A DNA stretch of 64,000 bases from NCBI RefSeq assembly GCF_000273375.1, contig NZ_CM001557.1, forward strand, positions 1,062,367 through 1,126,366. The letters run 5' to 3'. This DNA is from Bartonella birtlesii IBS 325. Its GTDB lineage: Bacteria; Pseudomonadota; Alphaproteobacteria; Rhizobiales; Rhizobiaceae. Made by a program: the position numbers and the translations under genes. Of the stretch, positions 7,485 to 17,518 are shown piece by piece (within the stretch, counting starts at the first letter, position 1; every line of letters begins with the position of its first letter). The notes below the pieces were generated by a model, which had not been told where the DNA came from, made no database searches, and saw nothing but the letters and a program-made list of their open reading frames with translations.

Positions 7485-10049
7485 ATGCATGATAAATGCA
7501 AATGGAGTTTTTCAGTGTTGATAATAAGTAGTTGTCTTGTGCAATATGCAAATGCAATTGGAAACAAGAATGGAGAGCTAATAAGAGTAGAAAATGTGGG
7601 GAGTGGAGGGACGGTATCAAAAGGTTTTGCACTGATTACAAATAGTGTTCCCAGTAGTAATATTAAAATTGGGGAGGGCAGTGTTGAGGTTGTTGATAAT
7701 GGAGCAGTTTCCGTGGGTGCTACTATTGAAAAAGGGGGGATACAAATAGTTACACGCGGGGGAACTACTATAAACGCTGAAATCCTTGGTGGTAAACAGT
7801 TTGTTCATGAAGAGAATAATCTTGATCTTACGGGGGTTGAGAAGTTAAGCAGCGCTTATGATGCTACAGTTAATGGCGGTGAGGGTGCAGTAGGGCAGCA
7901 GAATATATATGATGCCGCAACAGCTTGGAAAACGAAAGTAGGAAAAGACGGGGAACAAAATCTTTACGCGGGACTTAGAAAAGAGGGGGGAAAATCGATG
8001 TATGCTGAAATTTCTGGGAATGGAAGGCAGCATGTTCTAGCGTTAGGAGAATCTTATGATACTACCTTGAGTGATTATGCTGTTCAAGTCGTATATCCTG
8101 GTGGATTTATAGACAGTTTAACAGTTAAAGACTTCGCTAAATCGTGGCTACATATTGATGCAGAAGATGTAGTCGGAGCAGTAAGGGTTAATGATAAAGG
8201 AGAACTTTATTTATTCGCTGGTGATATGACAAATCATATCACTAAAAAAAGAATTCCGATAGAGGGAAGAGTTGATGAAACAATATTTTTGGTTGGTGAG
8301 CGGAATATAAAAAAAAAGGCTGAAATTAGTATTGAAGATCTAGGTGGTGAAGGAGGAACTGTCATTTTTACTTCTATCCCATATGATCCACGTCATATTA
8401 CACTTTATGTTGAAAAACTTTCAGGCCATTTACATTTTCGATTCAATATTAGTGCCAAAGGTGATGGTGGTGATTACTTATTGCTTGATAGTAGTGCAGG
8501 TAATCACAAAATAAGTGTTTCTGATTCTGGTACTGAAATTACACGACCTCTCTTAAAAGATAATAGTTTGGCTACTGAAATCCCGCTAATTACTGATAGA
8601 GGTCAAGAAGCTAATTTTACTTTGGCAAATTCTTCCGGTGAAGAAATTACAACTGTTGATGGTGGGGCTTATATGTATAGTTTGTATAAAAGAGAAAAGA
8701 GTTCTGAGTTTGGTGGTAATTATACAGTTTGGTATTTAGGTATGAGTACTGGAGCTTCAGAACGTTCAACTATTAATTTTCCACGTAAGCCTCAGAAACC
8801 AAAGGCTACAACTTTTTCAAGTCCTTTCTCTAGTAGAGTAAGTTCTCGTTCTTCTCTTCGAGGCAGTAGTGGTGGGCGAAATGGTAAGCCGCAACCCAAA
8901 CCAAGACCGCCGCGACACTTGAGAGGAGGGCAGCAGGTTTTTATTCCTTCCTCTCTTTTATCTTCGCCAGAACATATATCAGTTTCAGCAGATCATCATT
9001 ACCATCTTGCAGAGCATCAGCAGGCAGTTGTTTCTTCTGATGCACAATTTTTAGCCGATCACACGATTTTGCGCCCAAGCGATCAGCGTCAATCTCATCT
9101 ACAATCGCGTAAAGAAATGTCCGTATCTCATTTTTTGACTACTCCTTCTACGGATGCCATTTTGTCTTTATCAGTGGCTCCGGCGATGGTGTTTCACAAT
9201 GAAATACAAACGGTGCGTGCGGGAGAAAGACGTCTAGACAGAAGTAAGCATAATAAGGCTTTCTGGACGTATGGGATCAAGAATAAAAAAAATATTACCG
9301 CAGATCATATAAATTTTAAACTTGAGCAAACAGGGATAGTGCTAGGTATAAATGGTTTGAGTGAATGGATGAATGGAGATGTTTATATTGGTGGTTTTGG
9401 TAGTTATGATCAAGCGCGTATTGCCCATGCACGAGGGGGTATGAGTAGCATAAACACTTATGGCGTTGGAGCTTATGCAGCGTATTTTGATCATGGTGGG
9501 TGGTATGTAGATGGTATTTTAAAATACAATCATTATCAGAATACTCTGAGGGCAGTTTCAACAAACGGTTTAGCGATTGAAGGAAATTATAATCAATGGG
9601 CTGTAGGGATGTCGTTTGAAGCAGGTCATCGTTTTAAGCTTTCTCAAAGCAATTGGTTACAGCCTTATGCGCAATTCACATGGCTGAAAGTCAAAGGTCA
9701 AGAAATAAAACTTTCGAATGAAATGACAGGTAATATAAGCGCCTTTACTTCATTACGTAGTGAGGTTGGATTATCATTAGGGTATGAATTTGGATTAGGG
9801 ACGGTTGGTTCATCTTTAGCTTATATTACGGCGTCGTGGTTGCGTGAGAATAAAAATGATAATCATACGATGATTAATCAACATCATCAATTTACCACAG
9901 ATTTATCGGGCAATGCAGGAAAATTAGGTATTGGTTTAAGCAGCTTAGTCAGTAAGAAATTAAAGCTTTATGCACAAGCACATTATGTCAAGGGACGTAA
10001 GACGAAACAGTCACTTCAGGGCATTTTAGGTGTACAATATACTTTCTAA
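7485..10049 (+). CDS. Autotransporter adhesin-type outer-membrane protein 2
   Basis: The second tandem autotransporter has 854 residues from the ATG at 7485. I chose that start because GGAG (7473-7476) precedes it and it gives a clean signal peptide (about 1-26, ending QYANA). A TTG at 7383 would add 34 residues without a signal. The passenger (about 27-425) has the same GG-Q repeats and a GGAYMYSL block. The linker (about 430-545) is very unlike the first gene's: rich in Ser, Arg and Pro, then His and Gln, with KPQPKPRPPRHLRGG. The beta-domain (about 550-854) closely resembles that of the first copy and ends in VQYTF. Duplication with divergence of the passenger and linker is the likely history. 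Confidence 0.87.
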   Translation: MHDKCKWSFSVLIISSCLVQYANAIGNKNGELIRVENVGSGGTVSKGFALITNSVPSSNIKIGEGSVEVVDNGAVSVGATIEKGGIQIVTRGGTTINAEILGGKQFVHEENNLDLTGVEKLSSAYDATVNGGEGAVGQQNIYDAATAWKTKVGKDGEQNLYAGLRKEGGKSMYAEISGNGRQHVLALGESYDTTLSDYAVQVVYPGGFIDSLTVKDFAKSWLHIDAEDVVGAVRVNDKGELYLFAGDMTNHITKKRIPIEGRVDETIFLVGERNIKKKAEISIEDLGGEGGTVIFTSIPYDPRHITLYVEKLSGHLHFRFNISAKGDGGDYLLLDSSAGNHKISVSDSGTEITRPLLKDNSLATEIPLITDRGQEANFTLANSSGEEITTVDGGAYMYSLYKREKSSEFGGNYTVWYLGMSTGASERSTINFPRKPQKPKATTFSSPFSSRVSSRSSLRGSSGGRNGKPQPKPRPPRHLRGGQQVFIPSSLLSSPEHISVSADHHYHLAEHQQAVVSSDAQFLADHTILRPSDQRQSHLQSRKEMSVSHFLTTPSTDAILSLSVAPAMVFHNEIQTVRAGERRLDRSKHNKAFWTYGIKNKKNITADHINFKLEQTGIVLGINGLSEWMNGDVYIGGFGSYDQARIAHARGGMSSINTYGVGAYAAYFDHGGWYVDGILKYNHYQNTLRAVSTNGLAIEGNYNQWAVGMSFEAGHRFKLSQSNWLQPYAQFTWLKVKGQEIKLSNEMTGNISAFTSLRSEVGLSLGYEFGLGTVGSSLAYITASWLRENKNDNHTMINQHHQFTTDLSGNAGKLGIGLSSLVSKKLKLYAQAHYVKGRKTKQSLQGILGVQYTF

Positions 10050-10431
10050 ATGGGTATTTATTTTTTTCCTAGTCTTAATATGCGGGCCATTTTGGTAGTG
10101 AGGCAGTAATGTCGAGGTGTGTTTTGAGAGAGAGGTTTGGCTGTTTATAAAGGCTATTATTCTCTGCTGTATAGCGTTTTTTCGTATCTTTTCTTTCTAT
10201 GAATGGTAATTTTAAAGAGGAATATTTAAGATTATGTAAGGTGTTTAGCATTATCAGAGGGGGGATGGATAGAGAGGTCAGATACCACGGGTGTTTTTAT
10301 GCTTTACCGGAACTTACAAAAATCAATACATCTTTTTTAAATTTACTATGGATCTTTTCACAGTCTCCTCTTGGCAAAAGGCTTCTTGCTCGCTATAGAG
10401 CGGCCAGATAATGTTATATAAAGGTGATCAA
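10050..10431. other. Intergenic region before ndk
   Basis: About 380 bases lie between the second autotransporter and ndk. An open frame of 70 codons (10199-10411) ends where the ndk frame begins upstream, but its residue pattern matches nothing I know. I treat the region as the ndk leader and promoter. The ndk ribosome site AAAGGTGA lies just before its ATG. Confidence 0.4.
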
Positions 10432-10854
10432 ATGGCTATAGAACGTACTTTTTCGATGATAAAACCAGATGCAACGCGTCGCAATTTGACGGGAGCAATT
10501 ACCAAAATGCTTGAAGATGCAGGACTTCGTGTTGTTGCATCTAAACGTGTGTGGATGAGTCGGCGTGAAGCTGAAGGATTTTATGCTGTTCATCGGGAGC
10601 GCCCATTTTTTGGTGAATTGGTTGAATTTATGTCTTCTGGTCCGACAATTGTGCAAGTTTTAGAAGGTGAGAATGCAATAGCTAAGAACCGTGAAGTAAT
10701 GGGTGCCACAAATCCCGTAGATGCACAAGAAGGAACAATTCGTAAAGCTCATGCTTTGTCGATTGGCGAAAATTCTGTTCATGGCTCAGATAGTCCTGAA
10801 GCTGCAAAAATGGAAATTGCTTTTTGGTTTTCAGAATTGGAAATTGTTGGTTAA
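10432..10854 (+). CDS. ndk: Nucleoside diphosphate kinase
   Basis: Ndk transfers the gamma phosphate of ATP to nucleoside diphosphates through a phosphohistidine. The 140-residue product is full length: [11 protein letters not shown] at the N-terminus (Lys11 and the nucleotide site), and the active-site block ENSVHGSDS with the catalytic His117. I use the ATG at 10432, which gives MAIERTF and has AAAGGTGA about 5 bases upstream, rather than an ATG seven codons earlier. A strong hairpin follows the stop. Confidence 0.96.
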   Translation: MAIERTFSMIKPDATRRNLTGAITKMLEDAGLRVVASKRVWMSRREAEGFYAVHRERPFFGELVEFMSSGPTIVQVLEGENAIAKNREVMGATNPVDAQEGTIRKAHALSIGENSVHGSDSPEAAKMEIAFWFSELEIVG

Positions 10855-10874
10855 TAAAAGTATATATAAAAAGT

Positions 10875-10909
10875 AGAAAATCCCAAAATAGCATATTTTA
10901 GGATTTTCT
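10875..10909. terminator. Hairpin between convergent ndk and pgsA
   Basis: AGAAAATCC (10875-10883) pairs with GGATTTTCT (10901-10909). Inside it, AAAATA pairs with TATTTT around a GCA loop. It lies 20 bases after the ndk stop and about 30 bases beyond the convergent pgsA stop, so it could serve both strands. A long T-run is absent. Confidence 0.6.
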
Positions 10910-10941
10910 CATAAAGTTTAGTATGTAAGGCTGATAATTTT

Positions 10942-11523
10942 TTATGTAATAACATGCTTTAAGCCTGCACGAAAATAATCCCATCCTGTCCATAATGTGA
11001 AGAGGGCAGAAATCCATAGCATCGTGATGCCAAATTCTACTGTATAAGGAAAAACTTTATTACCAGCTGGTCCTGCTAAGAGAAGAACAATGGCGATCAT
11101 TTGAACAAAAGTTTTCCATTTTGCAAGACGCGAAACAGGAACACTGACTTTCAATTCAGCCAAATATTCACGTAATCCCGATACCAGAATTTCTCGACAA
11201 AGGATAATAATAGCTGCCCATAATGTCCATCCAGCAATTGTGCTATCTGCGGCAAGCAACAGCAAACAGGCAGAGACAAGAAGCTTATCTGCAATAGGAT
11301 CTAACATGCGACCAATATTCGATGTTTGTTCCCAAATACGAGCCAGATAACCATCAAGAAAATCAGTAATAGAGGCAATAACAAAAATGGAAACAGCGAT
11401 CCAACGTGCAATATCACTTGATTGGAGTCGTCCTTCTAAAAAAAAGCAGGCAACAACCATTGGTACCGCAATGATCCGTGCATAAGTAAGAATATTCGGA
11501 AAAGAAAAAGTATGATTTTTCAT
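10942..11523 (-). CDS. pgsA: CDP-diacylglycerol-glycerol-3-phosphate 3-phosphatidyltransferase
   Basis: PgsA makes phosphatidylglycerol phosphate from CDP-diacylglycerol and glycerol 3-phosphate in the inner membrane. The 193-residue product has the complete CDP-alcohol phosphatidyltransferase signature: Asp57-Gly58, Ala61-Arg62, Gly71, Asp75 and Asp79 in DGYLAR...GRMLDPIADK. About five membrane segments are visible. The ATG at 11521-11523 gives MKNHTFSFPNILTYARI, the usual N-terminus. Longer in-frame starts reach into uvrC and add an atypical extension. Its neighbour uvrC lies just upstream on the same strand, so the two probably share a transcript. Confidence 0.9.
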   Translation of the reverse strand: MKNHTFSFPNILTYARIIAVPMVVACFFLEGRLQSSDIARWIAVSIFVIASITDFLDGYLARIWEQTSNIGRMLDPIADKLLVSACLLLLAADSTIAGWTLWAAIIILCREILVSGLREYLAELKVSVPVSRLAKWKTFVQMIAIVLLLAGPAGNKVFPYTVEFGITMLWISALFTLWTGWDYFRAGLKHVIT

Positions 11524-11596
11524 AGAGCAATTTTTAATTCTTTGTAAGATATGATTTATTTTATAAACGTAACAAGGCAAAGATGATGAAACAAGC

Positions 11597-13582
11597 TTAT
11601 TTTTCATTAAAATGATTATGAATTTTTTGTGCAATGCTAACAGAAATTCCTATCACTTTTGTTAAATCTTCAAGTGAAGCATTGGCAACAGCTTTGGCAC
11701 TCCCAAAATGATGAAGCAATGCACGCTTTCTTATTGGACCGATGTTTTCAATTTCATCAAGTGGATTTTTGAATGTCGCTTTTTTTCGTTTTGCTCTATG
11801 CGTTCCGATTGCAAAACGGTGTGCTTCATCGCGTAGACGTTGCAAAAAATAAAGAATAGGATCACGTGGGGGAAGTGTAAAGGGTGTCTTACCCTTTATA
11901 AAAAACCGTTCACATCCCGCGTTACGTTCTACGCCTTTAGCGATTCCAACGACCATGATGAGATTGTCTAATTTTAATTCAGAGAGTATTGTATGCACAC
12001 TATTGATTTGTCCTTCGCCACCATCAATTAAGATAAGATCAGGCCAAATAGGAAAAGAATCGCCGTTTTTGTTTTTTATATCATTGCTTTTATCAGGCCG
12101 ATCATACTCCTTAATAAGACGTGAAAATCTTCGTTTCATGACTTCTTTCATCATACCAAAATCGTCACCAGGTGTGATGTTAGTAGAGCGAATGTTGAAT
12201 TTACGATATTGATTTTTAATAAATCCTCGTTCATCTACAACAATCATTGCACCTATCGCATTGGTTCCCATGATATGAGAATTATCATAGACCTCTATAC
12301 GGCGTGGAATATGGGACATTTGGAATATTTCAGCAAGGCCTTGAAGTAATTTTGTATGTGTAGCTGTTTCAGAAAGTTTGCGTCCAAGTGCTTCAGATGC
12401 ATTGATATAAGCGTGGTTTACAAGAGTTTTTCGTTCACCTTGCTTGGGTAAAGAGAGGAAGATTCTACGATTTGCTTTTAGACTGAATGCTTCCATAAGA
12501 AGTGCTTTTTCTTCGATTTCTTCAGATAAAAGGATAAGTTTTGGAAGAGGCTTATTATCATAAAATTGGGTAAGAAAGCTTGCTAAAATTTCACTACGAG
12601 CAAAAGATGAATCTGCTTTAGGGAAATAGGCACGATTTCCCCAATTTTGTCCCATGCGGAAAAAAAATACTTGAATACAGGTTATTCCTTCCTGTTGTGC
12701 AATTGCAAAGACATCTGCTTCTTGTATTGTTTGAGGGTTAATACCTTGATGACTTTGTATGTGGGAGAGAGCTGATAAGCGATCACGATAGGATGCGGCT
12801 TGTTCAAAATCAAGATTTTTCGCCGCTTGATGCATAGCTTGAACCATATCATTTTTAACCGATAGGCTTTTTCCTGAAAGGAAAGCTTTTGCTTTTTTTA
12901 CCAATTCTCTATAATCGCTATCACGAATTTTATCTGTACAAGGTGCAGAACATCGCTTAATTTGATAAAGTAAACAGGGGCGCGTACGATTTTCAAAAAC
13001 CGAATCGCTACAAGTTCGTAATAAAAAAGCGCGTTGTAAAACATTGATTGTTTGTGTCACTGCACTTGGAGAGGCAAAAGGACCAAAATAATGGGCTTTT
13101 TTTGTTCGGGCGCCACGATGTTTATAAAGTGCTGGTGCTCGATGATCATCAGTGATAATAATATAAGGAAAGCTTTTATCATCACGCAGTAACACGTTAA
13201 AACGTGGATGCAGTCTTTTGATAAGATTAGCCTCTAAGAGAAGTGCTTCTGTTTCTGTATGGGTGACGACAAATTCCATATGACAAGTTGCACGAATCAT
13301 GCGAGTAATACGGTTGTTGTGCCCTTTTTCGCGCGTATAGTTTGAAACGCGTTTTTTGAGATTACGTGCTTTACCGATATAAAGAACATCGCCATTCTCA
13401 TCCATCATTCGATAAACTCCTGGTTTATGTGGAAGATATTTGGCAAATTCTTGGATGAGTTTGGCACCTTTAAATTGATTTTTATCATTTTCTTGATTGG
13501 CATTGTCCCATGTAATAGGTGAGAGAAAAGAGAGATTGTCTTTTTCATTTTGGCAACAAGCCGTTTTATTTTTCAGGATCAT
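11597..13582 (-). CDS. uvrC: Excinuclease ABC subunit C
   Basis: UvrC makes both incisions around DNA lesions in nucleotide excision repair. The 661-residue product has a GIY-YIG nuclease domain near 50-130 (PGVYRMM...[15 protein letters not shown]), a Cys cluster around 195-220 (RTCSD...[15 protein letters not shown]), a UVR motif for UvrB contact near 240-275 ([14 protein letters not shown]), the C-terminal RNase H-like nuclease ([29 protein letters not shown]), and helix-hairpin-helix repeats at the end ([18 protein letters not shown]). About 45 residues precede the first domain. The length is slightly long for the family for this reason. Confidence 0.95.
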   Translation of the reverse strand: MILKNKTACCQNEKDNLSFLSPITWDNANQENDKNQFKGAKLIQEFAKYLPHKPGVYRMMDENGDVLYIGKARNLKKRVSNYTREKGHNNRITRMIRATCHMEFVVTHTETEALLLEANLIKRLHPRFNVLLRDDKSFPYIIITDDHRAPALYKHRGARTKKAHYFGPFASPSAVTQTINVLQRAFLLRTCSDSVFENRTRPCLLYQIKRCSAPCTDKIRDSDYRELVKKAKAFLSGKSLSVKNDMVQAMHQAAKNLDFEQAASYRDRLSALSHIQSHQGINPQTIQEADVFAIAQQEGITCIQVFFFRMGQNWGNRAYFPKADSSFARSEILASFLTQFYDNKPLPKLILLSEEIEEKALLMEAFSLKANRRIFLSLPKQGERKTLVNHAYINASEALGRKLSETATHTKLLQGLAEIFQMSHIPRRIEVYDNSHIMGTNAIGAMIVVDERGFIKNQYRKFNIRSTNITPGDDFGMMKEVMKRRFSRLIKEYDRPDKSNDIKNKNGDSFPIWPDLILIDGGEGQINSVHTILSELKLDNLIMVVGIAKGVERNAGCERFFIKGKTPFTLPPRDPILYFLQRLRDEAHRFAIGTHRAKRKKATFKNPLDEIENIGPIRKRALLHHFGSAKAVANASLEDLTKVIGISVSIAQKIHNHFNEK

Positions 13583-13966
13583 TCAGTTTATCCAAAAACA
13601 TTTTATGTTTTGCATATGAAACGCTCTTATTCATAAAATGCTACTATTTATGTAATAATGGTTATTTTTCCTATAAATAATGTACCACTGCATAAAGCAT
13701 TCAATTTTAGAGTTATTACTTATTCATCAAAAATAAGGGTAATTTTTTAAAAACATTTTTATATGTTCATCAGTGCCATTTATTGCTAATAAGAACTATT
13801 TTAAGAGAAGCTTTATTAAAAAATAAAATTTGTACTGCTAACGATGATGTGTATTCAAAGCTAATATGGTTCTAAAGTCAAGGAAGCCAAGAGCTTTAGT
13901 AATATTTAAAAACCTTTAGTTTTTACCAAGAAGATTCTAACTTAAGGTAAACCTTAAATAAAAAAG
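13583..13966. other. Intergenic region uvrC/rlmJ
   Basis: These 384 AT-rich bases lie between two minus-strand genes. I see no gene, RNA or strong hairpin. The promoter of uvrC should be in the left part. Confidence 0.4.
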
Positions 13967-14830
13967 TTAATATAATGAATGTTCCTTTTGGATCCATTTA
14001 TGCGTTATTTGTGCATTTTTATCTTGCCCAAGACGGTTGATAAGAAATGGCCCTATTTTTTTCATTTCCTCTTCAAAAAGATAGGGAGGGTTAATAAGAA
14101 TCATTCCACTTCCACGCATTGTAGGTGGCATTGAACTTTTTCGAACATGCATTTCGAGTTGTAAGATTTTTGGAATCTTTGTTTGGTAAAGCGCATAAAG
14201 AAAATTTTCAATTTCTGTGTCATGTTTAACAGGATACCATAAAGCATAAATTCCTCCAGGAAAACGACGATATGCTTTCATCAGTCCTTCAATAAGGCGG
14301 GAAAATTCTCCAGTTTTTTCAAAGGGAGGATCAACGAGGATAAATCCACGTTTTTCTTTTGGTGGCAAATGCGCGTTTAAAGAAAGCCAACCATCCAAAT
14401 GCAAAACTTTTGTTTGATAATCGCCAGCAAAATTTTTTGCTAAGATGTGATAATCTTCATCATGTAGTTCAATTGCAGTAAGGCGGTCTTGTTTACGCAA
14501 TAATTGACGAATAACAAAAGGAGAGCCAGGATAGAAGAGGATTTCTTTTTCTCCCTCATTGAGTGAATTAATAATATTACACCAAGGAGAAAGAAGTGCT
14601 GTTAAATCTTCTGAGATAGGAGCTGAAAAAAGCTGTTGTATACCTTCACGCCACTCTCCCGTTTTATATGCCTCCAAAGAAGAGAGGTCATATATGCCAA
14701 TGCCAGCATGCGTATCTATAACACGAAAAGCTTTTTCTTTGCATTTAAGATATTCGACAATGCGGGTGACAATGATGTGTTTAAAAACATCAGCAAAATT
14801 GCCAGCATGATAAATATGCCGATAATTCAT
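13967..14830 (-). CDS. rlmJ: 23S rRNA (adenine-N6)-methyltransferase RlmJ
   Basis: RlmJ methylates A2030 of 23S rRNA using S-adenosylmethionine. The 287-residue product has the family N-terminus MNYRHIYHAGNFADVFKH, an early SAM-site block RVIDTHAGIGIYDL, and the catalytic N6-adenine motif DPPF within GFILVDPPFEKTGEF (about residue 185). The length agrees with the family. It stands alone, flanked by long gaps on both sides. Confidence 0.92.
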   Translation of the reverse strand: MNYRHIYHAGNFADVFKHIIVTRIVEYLKCKEKAFRVIDTHAGIGIYDLSSLEAYKTGEWREGIQQLFSAPISEDLTALLSPWCNIINSLNEGEKEILFYPGSPFVIRQLLRKQDRLTAIELHDEDYHILAKNFAGDYQTKVLHLDGWLSLNAHLPPKEKRGFILVDPPFEKTGEFSRLIEGLMKAYRRFPGGIYALWYPVKHDTEIENFLYALYQTKIPKILQLEMHVRKSSMPPTMRGSGMILINPPYLFEEEMKKIGPFLINRLGQDKNAQITHKWIQKEHSLY

Positions 14831-15485
14831 GAATAAATTCTACCATATATAACTTCTTACCAAACCTCTCTGTTTAACATAGAATAATGGCTTTATATCA
14901 ATAAAAATCTTTTTGTAGAAATCAAACGATCGGAAAAGCGTATATATCACTTAAAAAATATTGACGTGATAGCTTTGCAATAATTTGCTACATTTTGACA
15001 ATTTATAAATGTGTAAGAATGAGATAAATACCTAAGACTTTGAATCTTTTATCGGAACTATAAAACAACAGATTTCAAGCATTTGTTATTTATCTTTGTG
15101 AGGGATCTTTTTTATTATTGCTGCCTAAAAAAGAAAATTATAGAGGATATAAATGGGCTGAAGCAGAAATTAAAATAATTGAAATTTTTAAGATACATTG
15201 ATTAATGAACTTATTGACAATTTGAATATTGGAATATTCTAAATGCTTGATAGAAATACGTTTGCTTTAATAAAATTGCTATAATACTTTGAAAAAGTAG
15301 TAAAGCACGATTGTGATATGTAGAAAAATATTCCCTGTAGGCATCTAATTTGGTGAAGGGCATAAATTTCACGTTTATGTATAATAAATTAATGAGATTA
15401 TATATGATATTGAAATATAGCTTTTAAAATGCATCAATAAAATAGGAAATTTTTGATCAAAAAAGAGTAGCAAGGTATTACGATA
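14831..15485. other. Long intergenic region rlmJ/nagZ
   Basis: These 655 bases hold the divergent rlmJ and nagZ promoters. In many rhizobia argS and a SPOR-domain gene precede nagZ; neither is visible. A short open stretch around 15060-15200 has no start codon of note or known motif. GAATATT-GG-AATATTC (15224-15239) is a small inverted repeat. Confidence 0.4.
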
Positions 15486-16517
15486 ATGTCAGAAATAAAA
15501 GCTATGATTGTTGGTATTTCCGGTGTTGTTTTAAGCGATGCAGAAAAAGCTTTCATCATAGAACATAAGCCTTGGGCTTTTATTCTGTTCATCCGCAATA
15601 TAGGTTCGGCAGATAATCTCAAAGCACTTACCATATCTTTACGTGAGCTAAGTGGACGCAATGATGTTTTTATTTTTATTGATCAAGAGGGAGGAAGAGT
15701 ACAACGTTTGCTTCCGCCTCTGGCTCCTCGCTATCCAGCGGCTGCAACATTGGGACAACTTTATAAAAGGGATCAAGAGAAGGGAATTCGTGCAGCATGG
15801 GTTATGTCTCGACTTCATGCTTTTGATTTAATAAAATTTGGTATTAATGCTAATTGTCTTCCTGTTTTAGATATTCCTATAAGAGGAGCACATGCTGTAA
15901 TTGGAACACGTGCTTATGCAAAGGAGAAAAAAACAGTTACAGCTTTGGGGCGAGCTGCAGCTCAAGGGCTAATCGATGGGGGTATTTTACCAGTGATGAA
16001 ACATATTCCAGGACATGGACGCGCATTTTCCGATACGCATTTTGAGCTAGCGCATATTAATGCACCACTTGATATTTTGGAAAAATATGATTTTATGCCT
16101 TTTAAAGATTTGGCTGATTTACCAGCTGCAATGACTGCACATGTTATCTACGAAGCAATTGATGGTAAGGCTCCTGCAACACTGTCTAAAAAAGTGATTG
16201 AAAATGTTATTCGTAAAAAGATAGGTTTTGATGGGCTTTTAATGTCAGATGATGTATCAATGAAAGCTCTTTCAGGACTCTCACTTTCGAAAAATTTTTC
16301 AGATTTAACACGTAAAGTTTTTGCAGCAGGTTGCGATATCATTCTTCATTGTAATGGTAATTTGCAAGAGATGTGCATGATCGCACGAATGACGCCATTT
16401 TTAAAAGGTAAAGCGTTAAAGCGTGCATATAGTGCTTACACAAAAATTTCGCAATCCGATAAATCCGATGAGATTGCTTTAAGAGAAGAATTTTCAAGCC
16501 TTTTGAATTTTGTTTAA
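15486..16517 (+). CDS. nagZ: Beta-N-acetylhexosaminidase
   Basis: NagZ, a glycoside hydrolase family 3 enzyme, removes GlcNAc from anhydro-muropeptides in peptidoglycan recycling in the cytoplasm. The 343-residue product has the substrate block FIDQEGGRVQRL, the KHIPGHG catalytic loop with the His-Asp pair (GRAFSDTHFELAHI), and LLMSDDVSMKAL with the nucleophile Asp. In related genomes scpA and scpB follow; here tatA is next, about 200 bases downstream. Confidence 0.94.
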   Translation: MSEIKAMIVGISGVVLSDAEKAFIIEHKPWAFILFIRNIGSADNLKALTISLRELSGRNDVFIFIDQEGGRVQRLLPPLAPRYPAAATLGQLYKRDQEKGIRAAWVMSRLHAFDLIKFGINANCLPVLDIPIRGAHAVIGTRAYAKEKKTVTALGRAAAQGLIDGGILPVMKHIPGHGRAFSDTHFELAHINAPLDILEKYDFMPFKDLADLPAAMTAHVIYEAIDGKAPATLSKKVIENVIRKKIGFDGLLMSDDVSMKALSGLSLSKNFSDLTRKVFAAGCDIILHCNGNLQEMCMIARMTPFLKGKALKRAYSAYTKISQSDKSDEIALREEFSSLLNFV

Positions 16518-16725
16518 AGCAGCTTATTCTTTAAACTTATCTAGTTTTTTATAATACCTTAAACAAAAGAGAAAAGAGGCTAAAAAGTAGGGTTACAATA
16601 AAAGGCGTATGATTGCCTTTAATTGAAGAAGAAAATATATAAGTAAGATATGGTTATATTTGATACATTGTTTCAGAATAAGCATAAAGAAGTGAATTTA
16701 AATTAAAAAGCAGCGAGAGAGAATG

Positions 16726-17037
16726 ATGGGTAATATTTTGTCACCAACGCATTTAATTGTCGTTTTATTGGTCATTCTCGTCCTTTTTGGACGTGGCAAA
16801 GTTTCTGAATTAATGGGTGATGTTGCTAAGGGAATTAAAGCTTTCAAAAAGAATATGAAGGAAGAAGAAGATGGTATCGAGAATAAGCTTAAAATGGCAG
16901 ATAGCTCTCAAACAATTGATGTTAAACCTCAACAATCTGAACCATTATTGGTAAAACGTGCAGCAGTACGCCGAAAAACTTCCTCTTCCTCTAAAAGAAG
17001 GAAAGCATCTGCTACTAAAAAACAACATATAAAATGA
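16726..17037 (+). CDS. tatA: Sec-independent translocase TatA
   Basis: TatA forms the protein-conducting oligomer of the twin-arginine translocase. The 103-residue product has one N-terminal membrane helix ([15 protein letters not shown]), the conserved FGRGK hinge, and the amphipathic helix [14 protein letters not shown]. The C-terminal tail is long and basic ([14 protein letters not shown]). Two ATGs are adjacent; the second gives MGNILSPTH. tatB and tatC follow in order. Confidence 0.9.
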   Translation: MGNILSPTHLIVVLLVILVLFGRGKVSELMGDVAKGIKAFKKNMKEEEDGIENKLKMADSSQTIDVKPQQSEPLLVKRAAVRRKTSSSSKRRKASATKKQHIK

Positions 17038-17092
17038 TAAAGACGTTATCATAATTGTATATTATTTTTAATGAGAAAGTTGAATATAAGCG

Positions 17093-17434
17093 ATGTTTGG
17101 AATTGATGGGCCAGAGTTTCTTGTGATCTTACTTGTTCTCATCGTTGTTGTTGGACCAAAAGATTTACCTAAAATGCTAAAGACAATGGCAAGGGCAATC
17201 GCTTATGTACGTTCTACAGCGAATGAATTTCGTTACCAGTTTGATGATGCGATGAGGCAAGTTGAAGTTGATGATTTTAAAAAAACATTATCAGACATCA
17301 ATGACATCAATCTGAATAAGGAGCTGACAAAGACTTTTAATCCCCCTTATGATGCAGATAGAAACATCTACAGTCATTCTAATATAAAAACAACATACCA
17401 TAAATCAGAAAAAATAAAAAAAATTAGGATGTAA
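17093..17434 (+). CDS. tatB: Sec-independent translocase TatB, C-terminus probably frameshifted
   Basis: TatB, with TatC, forms the receptor for twin-arginine signal peptides. The N-terminus MFGIDGPEFLVILLVLIVVVG and the conserved GPKDLPKML are intact, followed by the amphipathic helix. As written, the frame ends after 113 residues at 17432-17434. One base fewer in the A8 run (17416-17423) would carry it on through CNEDKANEDLTISDDSK to a TGA at 17520-17522, overlapping the tatC ATG as ATGA. That coupling strongly suggests the longer frame is ancestral. The TatB tail tolerates truncation in other bacteria, so the protein may still work. Confidence 0.85.
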   Translation: MFGIDGPEFLVILLVLIVVVGPKDLPKMLKTMARAIAYVRSTANEFRYQFDDAMRQVEVDDFKKTLSDINDINLNKELTKTFNPPYDADRNIYSHSNIKTTYHKSEKIKKIRM

Positions 17435-17518
17435 TGAAGACAAAGCCAATGAAGATTTAACTATATCCGATGATTCTAAGAGTTTTGGGAATATTTCTAA
17501 AGATAGAGAAGGTATGTC

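Noticed and set aside
10199..10411. 70-codon frame upstream of ndk
   Set aside because: No family resemblance, no good ribosome site, and it simply runs into the ndk upstream region; kept as possible leader only.
15060..15200. Short open stretch upstream of nagZ
   Set aside because: About 47 codons without a start codon or recognisable motif; not enough to call a remnant.
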